51,634 nt of DNA from SAR202 cluster bacterium. GTDB taxonomy: Bacteria; Chloroflexota; Dehalococcoidia; Lucifugimonadales; OSU-TB39. Shown here in pieces: positions 1 to 8,297 of this stretch. The notes beneath the pieces are model-generated. The model had not been told where the DNA came from, did no database searches, and saw only the letters and a program-made list of their open reading frames with translations. Position numbers and translations under genes: made by a program. Every line of letters begins with the position of its first letter. Within the stretch, counting starts at the first letter, position 1. The DNA lies in NCBI GenBank assembly GCA_009392195.1, contig VFGY01000018.1:1-51634 (forward strand), given 5' to 3'.

Positions 1-57
1 CAGATTGCAGATACTTTAGCTATGATTGCTGGAACAAAAGAGTATCAGTTCTGTTGA
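1..57 (+). CDS. C-terminal tail of an upstream gene (partial)
   Basis: Frame 1 is open from the window edge to a TGA at 55-57, encoding 18 residues ending in KEYQFC. It reads like a helical protein end (ADTLAMIAGTKEYQ), and a ribosome binding site for the next gene begins 11 bases after its stop, so it may be the tail of a gene lying mostly outside the window. Eighteen codons are too few to identify it, and a chance open frame is possible. Confidence 0.3.
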   Translation, partial: QIADTLAMIAGTKEYQFC

Positions 58-67
58 TGTCGAAATT

Positions 68-72
68 GGAGA
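68..72 (+). promoter_or_regulatory. Ribosome binding site that sets the NHL gene start
   Basis: GGAGA lies 7 nt before the ATG at 80. It favours that start over the in-frame TTG at 26. Confidence 0.55.
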
Positions 73-79
73 AACTTTT

Positions 80-1141
80 ATGAAAACAACTGTAGCTGGT
101 GGTAGAGCTTGGCATTTCAGTCATTCAATAGGAAGGTTATCACCTGAGCATAACGAAAGCAGGTTTGGTAGTACGGGTGGGTCAAATTATGCAATGGATG
201 TAGCAATAGGAAATGATGAAGTCTTGTTTATTTTAAGTAGAGGTTTTGGGTACCCATCTGAAGCGCATGGAGTAGATATAGGTTGCCGTATAGGGAAAAC
301 TACTTACAAAGAACACCATATTGGAGATTTTGCTAGAGGGTCTTTTACTTGGCCTAATAGCATAGCATTATCCGATGATGGAAAATTATATTGTTCTGAT
401 GAATATGAAAATAAGATATATATTTTTGAAACGGATAAAGTTATACCGTATCCTGGATTTAACCCTGCTGGAGAGAGTATCTCTGAGTGGGGTGTAAAAG
501 GTGATTCACCTGGTCAATTAAACGGTCCTGCTGGATTAGACTTTGACATGGACAATCGTTTGTACATAGTGGATAGCTTGAACAGTAGAATTCAAATTTT
601 TAATAAAGAAGGGGAATTTATAGAATGTTGGGGGCAATATGGTGATAGAGAAGGTCAATTTAATAATCCGTGGGGTATAACTATTGATGCTGACGGATAT
701 GTATATGTAGCTGATTGGGGAAACAATAGAGTTCAAAAATTTACTGCTGATGGAGAATTCGTAATACAGATTGGGAAGAGTGATGATTCTAATGTTGCCC
801 TTGACCATCCTTCCGGAGTCGGGGTAGACAGCCAAGGTGACATTTATGTTGTAGATTGGGGTAATAGAAGAGTTCAGATATATGAGCCGGATGGTGAAAT
901 GATTGCATCTTTATATGGCGATGCAGTTGAGTTTAACAAAGCAGGCCTTTATAACTTAGAAAGAGACCCTGAATCGATTAAAAACTTAAGGCAAAATGAA
1001 GATATTAGCCCCTATACATCTAAATTCGGTAGGCCTATCGGATTAGCTGTTGATAAACAAGATAGGATTATCATTACCGATATCAGAGGCAGGCTGCAAA
1101 TTTATTGTAAGGACAAAGAATATGCAGAACCATCTGCATAA
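80..1141 (+). CDS. NHL-repeat beta-propeller protein
   Basis: A protein of about 353 residues built from NHL-type repeats. Successive blades carry the pattern G-x-L/I-x-V/I-D ... IYVVDWGNRRVQIY; the clearest lie in the central half, with another near the C terminus (GRPIGLAVD ... IIITD). This is the layout of a six-bladed propeller, which usually binds proteins, peptides or RNA, or acts as a lyase or hydrolase. No signal peptide or membrane segment is visible, so it is probably cytoplasmic. I chose the ATG at 80 because GGAGA at 68-72 lies 7 nt upstream; a TTG at 26 is also in frame but overlaps the preceding frame and has no ribosome binding site. The specific substrate cannot be read from the sequence. 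Confidence 0.8.
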   Translation: MKTTVAGGRAWHFSHSIGRLSPEHNESRFGSTGGSNYAMDVAIGNDEVLFILSRGFGYPSEAHGVDIGCRIGKTTYKEHHIGDFARGSFTWPNSIALSDDGKLYCSDEYENKIYIFETDKVIPYPGFNPAGESISEWGVKGDSPGQLNGPAGLDFDMDNRLYIVDSLNSRIQIFNKEGEFIECWGQYGDREGQFNNPWGITIDADGYVYVADWGNNRVQKFTADGEFVIQIGKSDDSNVALDHPSGVGVDSQGDIYVVDWGNRRVQIYEPDGEMIASLYGDAVEFNKAGLYNLERDPESIKNLRQNEDISPYTSKFGRPIGLAVDKQDRIIITDIRGRLQIYCKDKEYAEPSA

Positions 1142-1176
1142 AAGTGAAAATTTGTTTGAATTGAATTTTATAGATT

Positions 1177-1941
1177 ATGACTAACGTTAGTAAAGTGGAA
1201 CATATTTTAGGAGCAAAACCTGTTGAGCCAGTAAGGAAACAGATTAATGGTAAACGGCATTATATAGTTGAAGAAATTCAAGAAGCTCCGATGGTTTCTG
1301 TGACTTCAGTTATAAGCGATGTTATAAGTAAGCCAGCTCTAGTTAATTGGGGCAAAAATCTGGGGATTTCAGCAGGGGTGGATACTTTAAAAGATTATAT
1401 TGGGACATATATAACAGAAAATATTGTTTCAGAATTCAAAGAAGAAGCCAAAGTAAAATTAGCAAAACTTTCGACCTCAGCTGCAGATTATGGAACAAAA
1501 GCCCACAGTCTAATCGAAGCGATTATCAATGACGAAAATCCTCAAATACCTCCAGAATATAAACCTGTTATAGATGCCTTTGGTTTGTGGCAAGAAACTA
1601 CAAATATTGACCTGGTATTGAGTGAGATGTGCGTGTATTCAGTAGATTTACAGGTAGCAGGTACTTTGGACGCCTTGGGTAGCAAGAACGGTAAGATTAT
1701 CCTCATAGACTGGAAAACCTCTAATGGGTTTTATGAAGAAATGGCGTTGCAATGCGGAGGATATGTTTGTTGTCTAGAGGAAATGACTGGCCAAGTCATA
1801 GACGAAGGATGGATTGTGAGATTTGATAAAAGAACCCCGTTATTTGAGGCTAAATCCGTAGATATACCCAAAGCTAAATCAACATTTATCAAAGCTAAAT
1901 CATTTTGGGACGACGCTATTAATCAAACTTTGTGGAAATAG
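1177..1941 (+). CDS. PD-(D/E)XK superfamily exonuclease (phage/MGME1-like)
   Basis: A 254-residue protein with the core of a PD-(D/E)XK nuclease. An N-terminal VSVTSVISD segment is followed by a GTKAHSLIEA helix (motif I region), then AGTLDALG supplying the metal-binding Asp, IDWKTS supplying the D-x-K pair, and a downstream LQCGGY giving the Q-x3-Y of RecB-like nucleases. This order matches single-domain phage-type and MGME1-like exonucleases that trim single-stranded DNA ends. The ATG at 1177 has no clear Shine-Dalgarno sequence. It lies 35 bp after the NHL gene and faces a convergent unknown gene. An accessory or phage origin is plausible, but no other phage gene is nearby. Class is fairly sure, role unknown. 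Confidence 0.7.
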   Translation: MTNVSKVEHILGAKPVEPVRKQINGKRHYIVEEIQEAPMVSVTSVISDVISKPALVNWGKNLGISAGVDTLKDYIGTYITENIVSEFKEEAKVKLAKLSTSAADYGTKAHSLIEAIINDENPQIPPEYKPVIDAFGLWQETTNIDLVLSEMCVYSVDLQVAGTLDALGSKNGKIILIDWKTSNGFYEEMALQCGGYVCCLEEMTGQVIDEGWIVRFDKRTPLFEAKSVDIPKAKSTFIKAKSFWDDAINQTLWK

Positions 1942-1981
1942 TTCTTTAACACCTTAATTATAAAGACAGTATTACTCTAAC

Positions 1982-2692
1982 CTAAAATAATTGTGGGATA
2001 TTGAGGTGCTTTTGTGCGGATAGGTTATAAACTCCCTGAATAACGGTCCAATCTGTCGTAGTCAACCCGTTCTTGTTTATTGAATAGAGACCATCATCCC
2101 TTCTAACTATATAATTTTTTTTCACTAAAGCATTAAGTCTATTATCGAAATATATTTGAAAATTACTTTTGTGATTAAGGTGGTCCTTAAAAAAGCGTGG
2201 GTAAATGTCTGCCCAGGTTTGATTTATTGTTGAAATGGTTTCTTTAACAGGACTTTTTTTGAAGGGGTTTATGGTTTTTGGTTTATCAGAGAATGAGATC
2301 TTATCGTCAATCGTGAAAGAATTGGCCATTATAAACTTGCGATATTCGAGGCTAAGATTAACATTTTTTGTTAAATGATAACTAGCGGCTATAATTATCT
2401 CCCGTCTAGTGAAATTGCTGCCTACCCAATATTCATAATCACGTTCCGTGTAATTTCTCCAACACATTAAAATACTTGTATCTATCACCGCTTGCGGAGG
2501 CTTAGGGGTTGAATTTCTTAAGGAGGATTTAACTTTAGTTACGCTTACCGGTTTGGATAACGATTGGTTTTTTTTAATACCTAATAAATGATCGATAAGT
2601 TCTGTGTAGCTCACTCCTGATGATTCTGTTAATTGGGATAATGTTTGATAAGCTTCACGACTTATTTGTAAGCTATGGCGGTTTTTGCCCAT
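1982..2692 (-). CDS. Unknown protein with ribbon-helix-helix-like N terminus
   Basis: A 236-residue protein I cannot assign. Residues 5-40 (HSLQISREAYQTLSQL ... SYTELIDHLL) resemble a CopG/Arc-type ribbon-helix-helix unit: one short strand, then two helices with a turn at SSGVSY. The rest is basic and contains a possible winged-helix-like segment near the C terminus (ALVKKNYIVRRDDGLYSINKNG), which looks like a strand-turn-strand wing. No enzyme motif is seen. The start at 2692 has no obvious ribosome binding site. Its upstream region carries repeated ACATCAT-type elements that could be autoregulatory sites. It is convergent with the nuclease gene (40 bp apart). Confidence 0.5.
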   Translation of the reverse strand: MGKNRHSLQISREAYQTLSQLTESSGVSYTELIDHLLGIKKNQSLSKPVSVTKVKSSLRNSTPKPPQAVIDTSILMCWRNYTERDYEYWVGSNFTRREIIIAASYHLTKNVNLSLEYRKFIMANSFTIDDKISFSDKPKTINPFKKSPVKETISTINQTWADIYPRFFKDHLNHKSNFQIYFDNRLNALVKKNYIVRRDDGLYSINKNGLTTTDWTVIQGVYNLSAQKHLNIPQLF

Positions 2693-2724
2693 GTCATAAA
2701 AAACGAAAAAAAGTATACATTGGT

Positions 2725-2764
2725 AACATCATTAAATGTTAACACTATGTGTACATCATGTAAA
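2725..2764. repeat. Repeated ACATCAT elements with dyads upstream of the RHH-like gene
   Basis: ACATCATTAAAT at 2725-2736 is repeated as ACATCATGTAAAT at 2752-2764. The first copy overlaps the dyad TAACAT-cattaa-ATGTTA (2723-2740) and the second overlaps the dyad TACAT-C-ATGTA (2751-2761). Two spaced copies of a partly symmetric element, 33-72 bp upstream of a ribbon-helix-helix-like protein start, is the arrangement expected of an autoregulatory operator. That reading is an inference. Confidence 0.4.
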
Positions 2765-2800
2765 TATATAAACCATCATTGTGGTTCTAAAATCGGAGGA

Positions 2801-2880
2801 TTTGCAAAACAATTTATATGGTAATAAACTAAAACAACCGATTGAAAACGGGAGTGGTAAAGCTTTTCGAAATGGATAAA
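2801..2880 (+). CDS. Possible 25-codon leader ORF
   Basis: TTG at 2801 follows GGAGG (2793-2797) by only 3 nt and opens a frame ending with TAA at 2878-2880, overlapping the beginning of the Cys-rich gene in another frame. The ribosome binding site is the best in this interval, although the spacing is short. It could be a leader peptide, a sign that the Cys-rich gene's 5' end has shifted frame, or chance. Confidence 0.2.
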
Positions 2881-3342
2881 CCTAAAGGAAATATGAAGGG
2901 AATTAAAAAAGTGGACTGCCATTTATGTGGATACAAACCACTAAGTGAATTTGCGAACGAAGTACTGACATTTTCCCCTAAAGATTATTATCGGAGTGTG
3001 TCAAGAATCAATGTTTGGGACGGTACTGATAACCAGTCTTATTTTAATATTAACCCAAAAGCGGACACTTCTGATTTAGGTGTGGTCTGCTGTGTATGTT
3101 CAACTCACATAAATGATTCAAAATGTTGTGTAGGGGACAGAGCTGATGAATTCACTGGGAAAAGTAATTTTTGGTGGGAAATAGAAGATGAATATTTTGA
3201 TAAAGATTTGTACTTGCACGATCACATATGTGAAAGATACCAAGAACATAAAAGAAATAGCGAGTGTTGGCAGCCGCAATCAGAAATGGAGATTGCAATG
3301 GGAAAGTGCAGGTATAAATTTCACAAAGATAGAACAGGGTAG
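2842..3342 (+). CDS. Cys-rich unknown protein
   Basis: Up to 166 residues, not recognised. It contains CHLCGY near residue 27, a VVCCVC stretch near residue 82, CC at about 94-95, and further Cys and His residues in the C-terminal third (HDHIC and later single Cys). This spacing suggests one or two metal-binding knuckles, but no known zinc-finger family fits clearly. The N terminus is uncertain: the frame opens with TTG at 2842, while ATG codons at 2872 and 2893 are alternatives, the latter preceded by AAAGGA but only 3 nt away. A strong GGAGG at 2793-2797 instead precedes a short overlapping frame (2801-2880). It forms a patch of non-housekeeping genes with the nuclease and RHH-like gene. 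Confidence 0.45.
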   Translation: MKTGVVKLFEMDKPKGNMKGIKKVDCHLCGYKPLSEFANEVLTFSPKDYYRSVSRINVWDGTDNQSYFNINPKADTSDLGVVCCVCSTHINDSKCCVGDRADEFTGKSNFWWEIEDEYFDKDLYLHDHICERYQEHKRNSECWQPQSEMEIAMGKCRYKFHKDRTG

Positions 3343-3366
3343 ACTACATACAAAATGTAAAAGTAA

Positions 3367-4305
3367 TCAGTCCTCGTCTTCTCTTAGTTGCTGAAAATCG
3401 AGTTTAAGGTTTCCTTTCAGGTTTTCTATATCTTGGAGGTCGGTTTGCGTGAGGTTCCAATCTCCCGCCTTGGCGCTATGCAATACCTGTTCCGGAGTTT
3501 TAGGTCCAATAATACTTGATGTGATTCCTGGTTGTGCGTTGACCCAGGCAATTGCCAATTGAAGTAAATCCCTTCCATTGTCCGAAGCCCAACCTGATAA
3601 TTTTTCAATGAAACCGAAAATTTTCTCATATTGTTGTCCTGTCATATTGCCGTACACCTTTCTCCTCTCGTCATCTTCAGCGAATTGTGACCCCAACTGA
3701 TATTTTCCAGATAACAGGCCTTTAGCAAGTACAGAATGGGCTATTACCCCAATTCCATTTTTTAAACAAAATGGTATCGTAGAAACCTCTGTTTCTCTGA
3801 AAAGGATGTTATATCTTGGTTGAGAACTATGTATCTGCCCATACATTTGTGCCGTATCGGTCTGTTCGGCGTTAAAATTAGATATTCCGATATAACGAAT
3901 CTTTCCTTGGTCTTTTAATTTAAGGAGATTCCCCATCGTTTCTTCAATAGGCCATTTGGATTGTGGGCTATGCAGTTGGTATAAATCTATATAATCAGTT
4001 CCAAGCAATTTCAAACTCGTTTCTAGAGCAGTTATCATGTGTTGCTTTGAATGATCTGCTCCAGAAAGTTTGGTGGCTAAAAATACCTTGTCTCTTTGTC
4101 CGGATATGCCATCGCCAACTAATTTCTCTCCATCGTTATATCCCTCAGCTGTATCTATAAAAGTAATTCCTTCGTCAATGGATGTTTTAATTGTTTTTAT
4201 TCCATTTTCATAATCTATCTTGCCAAAACCACCACCTAAAGGCCATGTGCCGAGGCATATTACAGGTACATGAGCACCGTTGATTCCTAGTTGTCTTGTT
4301 TGCAT
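3367..4305 (-). CDS. Aldo/keto reductase
   Basis: A 312-residue NADPH-dependent oxidoreductase of the aldo/keto reductase superfamily. The catalytic tetrad is intact: D51 and Y56 in FIDTAEGY, K79 in FLATKL, and H112 in LYQLHS. The GISNF segment and the late SSIIGPKTPEQV segment match the cofactor-binding regions, and the length is typical. It is the last gene of a four-gene minus-strand run, 17 bp downstream of the phosphotriesterase-family gene, so it probably reduces or oxidises a carbonyl or alcohol intermediate of that pathway. The substrate is unknown. The C terminus (QQLREDED) is acidic. Confidence 0.9.
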   Translation of the reverse strand: MQTRQLGINGAHVPVICLGTWPLGGGFGKIDYENGIKTIKTSIDEGITFIDTAEGYNDGEKLVGDGISGQRDKVFLATKLSGADHSKQHMITALETSLKLLGTDYIDLYQLHSPQSKWPIEETMGNLLKLKDQGKIRYIGISNFNAEQTDTAQMYGQIHSSQPRYNILFRETEVSTIPFCLKNGIGVIAHSVLAKGLLSGKYQLGSQFAEDDERRKVYGNMTGQQYEKIFGFIEKLSGWASDNGRDLLQLAIAWVNAQPGITSSIIGPKTPEQVLHSAKAGDWNLTQTDLQDIENLKGNLKLDFQQLREDED

Positions 4306-4322
4306 TGCTATATCCTATTTTA

Positions 4323-5264
4323 TTATCTTTCGCCTTTAAGGGCATGTTGTGGATTATAAATCATTATTTGGTCGATTTCTTCGTCAGAAATACTAAGATC
4401 TTGTCTCATCATTTCCAACCATGTTTTGGGGATATACTCATATCCTCCTCCACCGTAAGCGACATACATTGGTTTTACACAAACATCGTGGGACAAAAGA
4501 AGATGATCTATATTTCCAGAGGCTATGATTTGTCCAATCAGTTGCATTTCTCTTTTGGATTCAAACGAATTTTTAGTGCCGATTCCTTCAAAAGAAACAA
4601 AAGCACCTCTATTAATAATTTGCATATGGTAATCATGGTCTGGATTAATATTTGCGTGGCTGATTATCACAGTTCGGAGGTCCACTCCCTCTTCTTCAAG
4701 GATATCAAGTTGATCAAGTGCCACTATACCTGCCCCCTGATGTGTAGAAATGGCGAGCCCTGTTTTCTTTTGTGCTCTTGCGGCTGCCCTTAATACTCTT
4801 TCTTCTACAGGTGATATATAGTTGAAATGAGCACCGATTTCCCCGATTATCCCGGATTTAATTTGCGTTCCTTCGATCCCCACATTTATTTCATTAATGA
4901 TTTGTTCAGATATCTCGTCAGTTTTTAATCTCCAAAGGCTCTTGTCATAGTACGGTTCCCTATACCAACCGCTTCCTAATATAATATTTATACCTGTTTT
5001 ACGTGATATTTCCTGTATTTCCAGAGGATGTCTCTGACGTAAAATGTTTGTTCCTCTTAAACCTCCATTCGTTTGATCGACTATGGTAGTTCCACCAGCC
5101 TGCTTGTACAGAATCAATTCCTGATAGGCTAATTCTTTATCTGCTAATAGACGATCGTGTAGCCAAACGTCTACCCGAGCATCTAAAAAGATATGCTCGT
5201 GCATCAGAGTAAAACCTAATTTACTTGAATCTATGGGACCTAGTACGGTAGTTATTTCAGACAT
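4323..5264 (-). CDS. Phosphotriesterase-family metal-dependent hydrolase
   Basis: A 313-residue amidohydrolase-fold enzyme of the phosphotriesterase/lactonase family. Metal ligands are visible in order: H22 and H24 in MHEH, E142 in IGEIG, H175 in STHQG, H203 in ISHAN and D260 in LLSHD. The bridging residue is Glu (E142) rather than the carbamylated Lys of the organophosphate-degrading enzyme, as in the phosphotriesterase homology protein branch. Members of the wider family hydrolyse lactones or phosphoesters, so a lactone or related ester is more likely than an organophosphate. It lies between the AcoX-like gene and the aldo/keto reductase with gaps of about 20 bp. Confidence 0.88.
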   Translation of the reverse strand: MSEITTVLGPIDSSKLGFTLMHEHIFLDARVDVWLHDRLLADKELAYQELILYKQAGGTTIVDQTNGGLRGTNILRQRHPLEIQEISRKTGINIILGSGWYREPYYDKSLWRLKTDEISEQIINEINVGIEGTQIKSGIIGEIGAHFNYISPVEERVLRAAARAQKKTGLAISTHQGAGIVALDQLDILEEEGVDLRTVIISHANINPDHDYHMQIINRGAFVSFEGIGTKNSFESKREMQLIGQIIASGNIDHLLLSHDVCVKPMYVAYGGGGYEYIPKTWLEMMRQDLSISDEEIDQIMIYNPQHALKGER

Positions 5265-5284
5265 TATTTTCGAATGTGTAAATA

Positions 5285-6289
5285 TTATATTCGGTCGGCG
5301 ATTGCAGTATTATACATGATATTACTTAATGCAGCCTGCTCGATTACTTTATCTGTCGATATTACTACTGGACCGTTATTTTTCAATGCAATTTCTACTT
5401 TACTACTAGATTTAACTGATAAAGTTCTTTCGCCGTCAAGTGCTAGCACACATGATGATTGGGCAATCTTAGTTCTAGAATCTGTCTTTATGTATTTCCA
5501 ATTTTTTATAGGTATTGATTTGATTAAGCCCGGGGCTAGTGGAACTTTAAGATTTTTTGAATTTGTGGAATTAGCTCTAATATGTATACCTTTGTCTTTG
5601 TTTAGTTCATCGCCTGATAGCATATAAGCAATCGATGAAAGTCCGGTTGCAGTTGATTTTGCTTTTATAACGAAAATCTCAGATAATTCCGAAGTGGTCC
5701 AAATTGCCTTTGCTCCTACTGAATCTGTAAAACTTACGGCAATATCTACTAGAGCGATGTCTTTGAACGAGTTATCAATCCATACTTCTAGCGAATTAGA
5801 TTTATAGGTTGTTTCATTTATGTTTACAAGATTTTTAGATACTAGTCCTGCAGCGATTCCAGCAATTGTGCCTTCGATATTTTCGGGGAAAACGTTATTT
5901 GTACCAGTAGATATTGGTAATATTGGTATTGTTGTACATCCCTTTGCAACAGCTCTGTTAGTCCCATCGCCACCAAGGGTAATTATGCAATCTACTTCTA
6001 ATTCTTTTAGTATTTTAGCCGCATTTGTGGAATCCATTTCATTATCGATCAGTCTCATGTCGAGAGTTTCAATTTTCAAGTTTTTTGATCTGTAATTCTT
6101 ACAATTACTGGATATTCCATCATAGTCAGGCATCATCAATACCTGTTCTACTCCTACTGAATCTAAACCCACAAATAATCTTCTAAGGGTATTTACCTTT
6201 TCATTGTTTGAAACATAACGCCCATGTGCCACTAATCGTCTTATATCCTTTCCTGCCATAGGGTTTGCAATTATGCCAATCGTTGTCAA
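5285..6289 (-). CDS. ATP-NAD kinase-fold protein, AcoX-like
   Basis: A 334-residue protein of the NAD kinase/diacylglycerol kinase fold. The nucleotide-binding GGDGTNR (106-112) and STGTNN (127-132) motifs are present, and the N-terminal IANPMAGKD matches the family. The long C-terminal half and overall length resemble the AcoX/ATP-NAD kinase-like group found in catabolic operons rather than housekeeping NAD kinase. Start is TTG at 6289 with AAGGA about 7 nt upstream. It lies 20 bp upstream of the phosphotriesterase-family gene and 18 bp after the PLP dehydratase, so it is co-transcribed with them. Its biochemical role in such operons is not well established; a kinase acting on a pathway metabolite is an alternative. 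Confidence 0.8.
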   Translation of the reverse strand: MTTIGIIANPMAGKDIRRLVAHGRYVSNNEKVNTLRRLFVGLDSVGVEQVLMMPDYDGISSNCKNYRSKNLKIETLDMRLIDNEMDSTNAAKILKELEVDCIITLGGDGTNRAVAKGCTTIPILPISTGTNNVFPENIEGTIAGIAAGLVSKNLVNINETTYKSNSLEVWIDNSFKDIALVDIAVSFTDSVGAKAIWTTSELSEIFVIKAKSTATGLSSIAYMLSGDELNKDKGIHIRANSTNSKNLKVPLAPGLIKSIPIKNWKYIKTDSRTKIAQSSCVLALDGERTLSVKSSSKVEIALKNNGPVVISTDKVIEQAALSNIMYNTAIADRI

Positions 6290-6307
6290 TATGAGTCCTT
6301 ATTTTGA

Positions 6308-7264
6308 TTAAAGAAGAGATTTTCCTTTGAGGGCTTCTTGTAATAATTTAGGTTGTATATGACTTCCCGTGATTATTGCTGCAACGTTTTTACCGTTCAG
6401 TCCTTTGATTTCTGTAATGCCTGCGAGGGATATTGCTGCAGAGGTTTCAACAGCTATTTGTTCTTGCTCAAGTAGAGTTTTTACTGCCGGTAGGAGTTTA
6501 GATTCTTTTACCAGAAAAACACCATCGATAAGAGGTTTGATCTCTTCAGTGATTTGTTTTATTGGTATTCTGACCGATAACCCATCAGCAGTGGTTTTGG
6601 GCAAAACTGATTCATCCCAATCTATTCCAGTGAGTGCTTGATACATTGCGGGGGAACCACTTGGTACCACACCAAGTACTTTTGCTGATGGAAGAGATTT
6701 TTTTATCTCTTTAGCTATACCTTTTATTAGTGATCCATTGCCAACTGGAACTATAATATAATCCCAGTCACGTGAAACAGAAATTATTTCCCGAGCGATT
6801 GTAGAAGAACCGGATACCATTTCATTTAGAACTCCATCTTCCCAGAACAACAATTGTTTTGAATCAGAGTATTCCCTCGCCATATTCTTGGCTGTGTCAA
6901 AATCGTTCCCCTTTTGGATTACTTTTGCGCCCGATAAACGTATTTTTTCCACTTTCGATTCCGTAGCATTTTCCGGTACGAATACTGTTGTCTTGATTCC
7001 GTGCAATTGTCCTGCAGTGGATATTGCTAGTCCGTAATTTCCTGCTGATGCGACGCATACTCCACTAGCAGGTATTGAATTGCCAAGAGAATTCATAGCT
7101 ATCAGGGCTCCCCTGAGTTTGAAAGAACCTATAGGAGTACAATCTTCTCGCTTCAACCAAAGGTTTAAATTTAGTTTTTGGCTTAAACTCGTTGCTTTAT
7201 AAAATGGAGTAGGAGTCCAGTTCTGCTTTGATATTATGTCATTTATTTGATTTGAATTTTGCAT
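6308..7264 (-). CDS. Threonine/serine dehydratase-like PLP enzyme
   Basis: A 318-residue fold-type II PLP enzyme. The Schiff-base lysine is K49 in PIGSFKLRG, and SAGNYG and PVGNGSLIKG match the substrate- and phosphate-binding loops. The length corresponds to catabolic threonine/serine dehydratases without the C-terminal regulatory domain of IlvA. It is the first gene of the minus-strand operon 7264-3367 and diverges from the ROK kinase across a 49-bp gap, which must hold both promoters. Possible substrates include threonine, serine, 3-hydroxyaspartate or diaminopropionate; the sequence alone does not decide. Confidence 0.85.
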   Translation of the reverse strand: MQNSNQINDIISKQNWTPTPFYKATSLSQKLNLNLWLKREDCTPIGSFKLRGALIAMNSLGNSIPASGVCVASAGNYGLAISTAGQLHGIKTTVFVPENATESKVEKIRLSGAKVIQKGNDFDTAKNMAREYSDSKQLLFWEDGVLNEMVSGSSTIAREIISVSRDWDYIIVPVGNGSLIKGIAKEIKKSLPSAKVLGVVPSGSPAMYQALTGIDWDESVLPKTTADGLSVRIPIKQITEEIKPLIDGVFLVKESKLLPAVKTLLEQEQIAVETSAAISLAGITEIKGLNGKNVAAIITGSHIQPKLLQEALKGKSLL

Positions 7265-7313
7265 TAAACTAGCTTATACCAGTATTGATATATGTGCCAA
7301 GAGAGACAAATAG

Positions 7314-8297
7314 ATGAATAAACATGTGATTAGTGTAGATATGGGTGGTACAAACATACGTGTGGGTGTTGTCAATCAATATGGTGAAGTAAAAAAGAAA
7401 AGGTCGATGCTGACTAATGCTCATTTAGGTAAAGAAAGCGTAGTTGAAAGATTGATCGCATTAATACAGGATATGCATAAAAGTTGCATTCAAGAATATG
7501 AAATAATCGGATTGAGCTTAGCTGTCCCTGGTCCTTACGATGTAAATTCAGGGGTTTTTTACAACCCGCCAAATTTGCCGGGATGGGACCGGTTTCATTT
7601 TCGAGATATTATTGAAAAACATCTGAATATACCGATATACATTATCAACGATGCCAATGCAGCTGTGTTAGGAGAATATATATATGGGGCGGGAGCTGAT
7701 AATAAAATTAGACATTTAGTTTATCTGACTCTAGGTACTGGAGTAGGTTCTGGAGCAATAATAAATGGAGAGTTATTGCTTGGGTCTAGAGGATTTGCCC
7801 CTGAGTTTGGCCATATGACTATAGATAAAAATGGGCCTGTTTGTAATTGTGGTAATGTTGGTTGTTTAGAAGCTTTGGTATCTGGTACAGCTATATCCAA
7901 ATTAATAAGGGGAAAAATAGGAAACGGTGATGCTTCTATTTTGAATGATATGTGTAATCGTAAAATCAATCAAATAAATGCTGAAATGGTAGCTGAGGCC
8001 GCAGAAAATGGTGATCGTCTTGCTCTATCGGTTATTAAAGAAGCAGGAAGTAACTTAGGAATTGGTCTAGTGAATATTATCCATTCGTTTGATCCGGAAA
8101 TTATTGTTTTTGGTGGAGGGTTAAGTGCTTCTTTAGGAATGATGATGCCAAGTATTAAATCCGAAATATCACAAAGAGTAATGAATAACCAAAAAGATAA
8201 AGTTAAATTGGTTGTCTCTAAAATCGAGGAAAATGTTGCTCTACTCGGTGCATCAAGTGTGTTTTTTGACGCTATGAAAAATGAAAAACAAAATTGA
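7314..8297 (+). CDS. ROK-family sugar kinase (glucokinase-like)
   Basis: A 327-residue sugar kinase of the ROK family, phosphorylating glucose or a related hexose with ATP. The N-terminal DMGGTN phosphate loop is present, the catalytic base is D113 in IINDANAA, the second nucleotide loop is LGTGVGSG, and the ROK zinc site is complete (H167, then C177-x-C179-x4-C184 in CNCGNVGC). There is no N-terminal helix-turn-helix, so it is an enzyme, not a ROK repressor. Its last 17 bases overlap the start of the endonuclease III gene, indicating co-transcription. Confidence 0.9.
   Translation: MNKHVISVDMGGTNIRVGVVNQYGEVKKKRSMLTNAHLGKESVVERLIALIQDMHKSCIQEYEIIGLSLAVPGPYDVNSGVFYNPPNLPGWDRFHFRDIIEKHLNIPIYIINDANAAVLGEYIYGAGADNKIRHLVYLTLGTGVGSGAIINGELLLGSRGFAPEFGHMTIDKNGPVCNCGNVGCLEALVSGTAISKLIRGKIGNGDASILNDMCNRKINQINAEMVAEAAENGDRLALSVIKEAGSNLGIGLVNIIHSFDPEIIVFGGGLSASLGMMMPSIKSEISQRVMNNQKDKVKLVVSKIEENVALLGASSVFFDAMKNEKQN

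Noticed and set aside
26-79. TTG at 26 as start of the NHL protein
   Set aside because: It overlaps the preceding frame and has no ribosome binding site, while the ATG at 80 has GGAGA at proper distance.
4296-4793. 165-codon open frame on the plus strand
   Set aside because: It is antisense to the phosphotriesterase-family gene, which has all catalytic residues; the translation has no family pattern.
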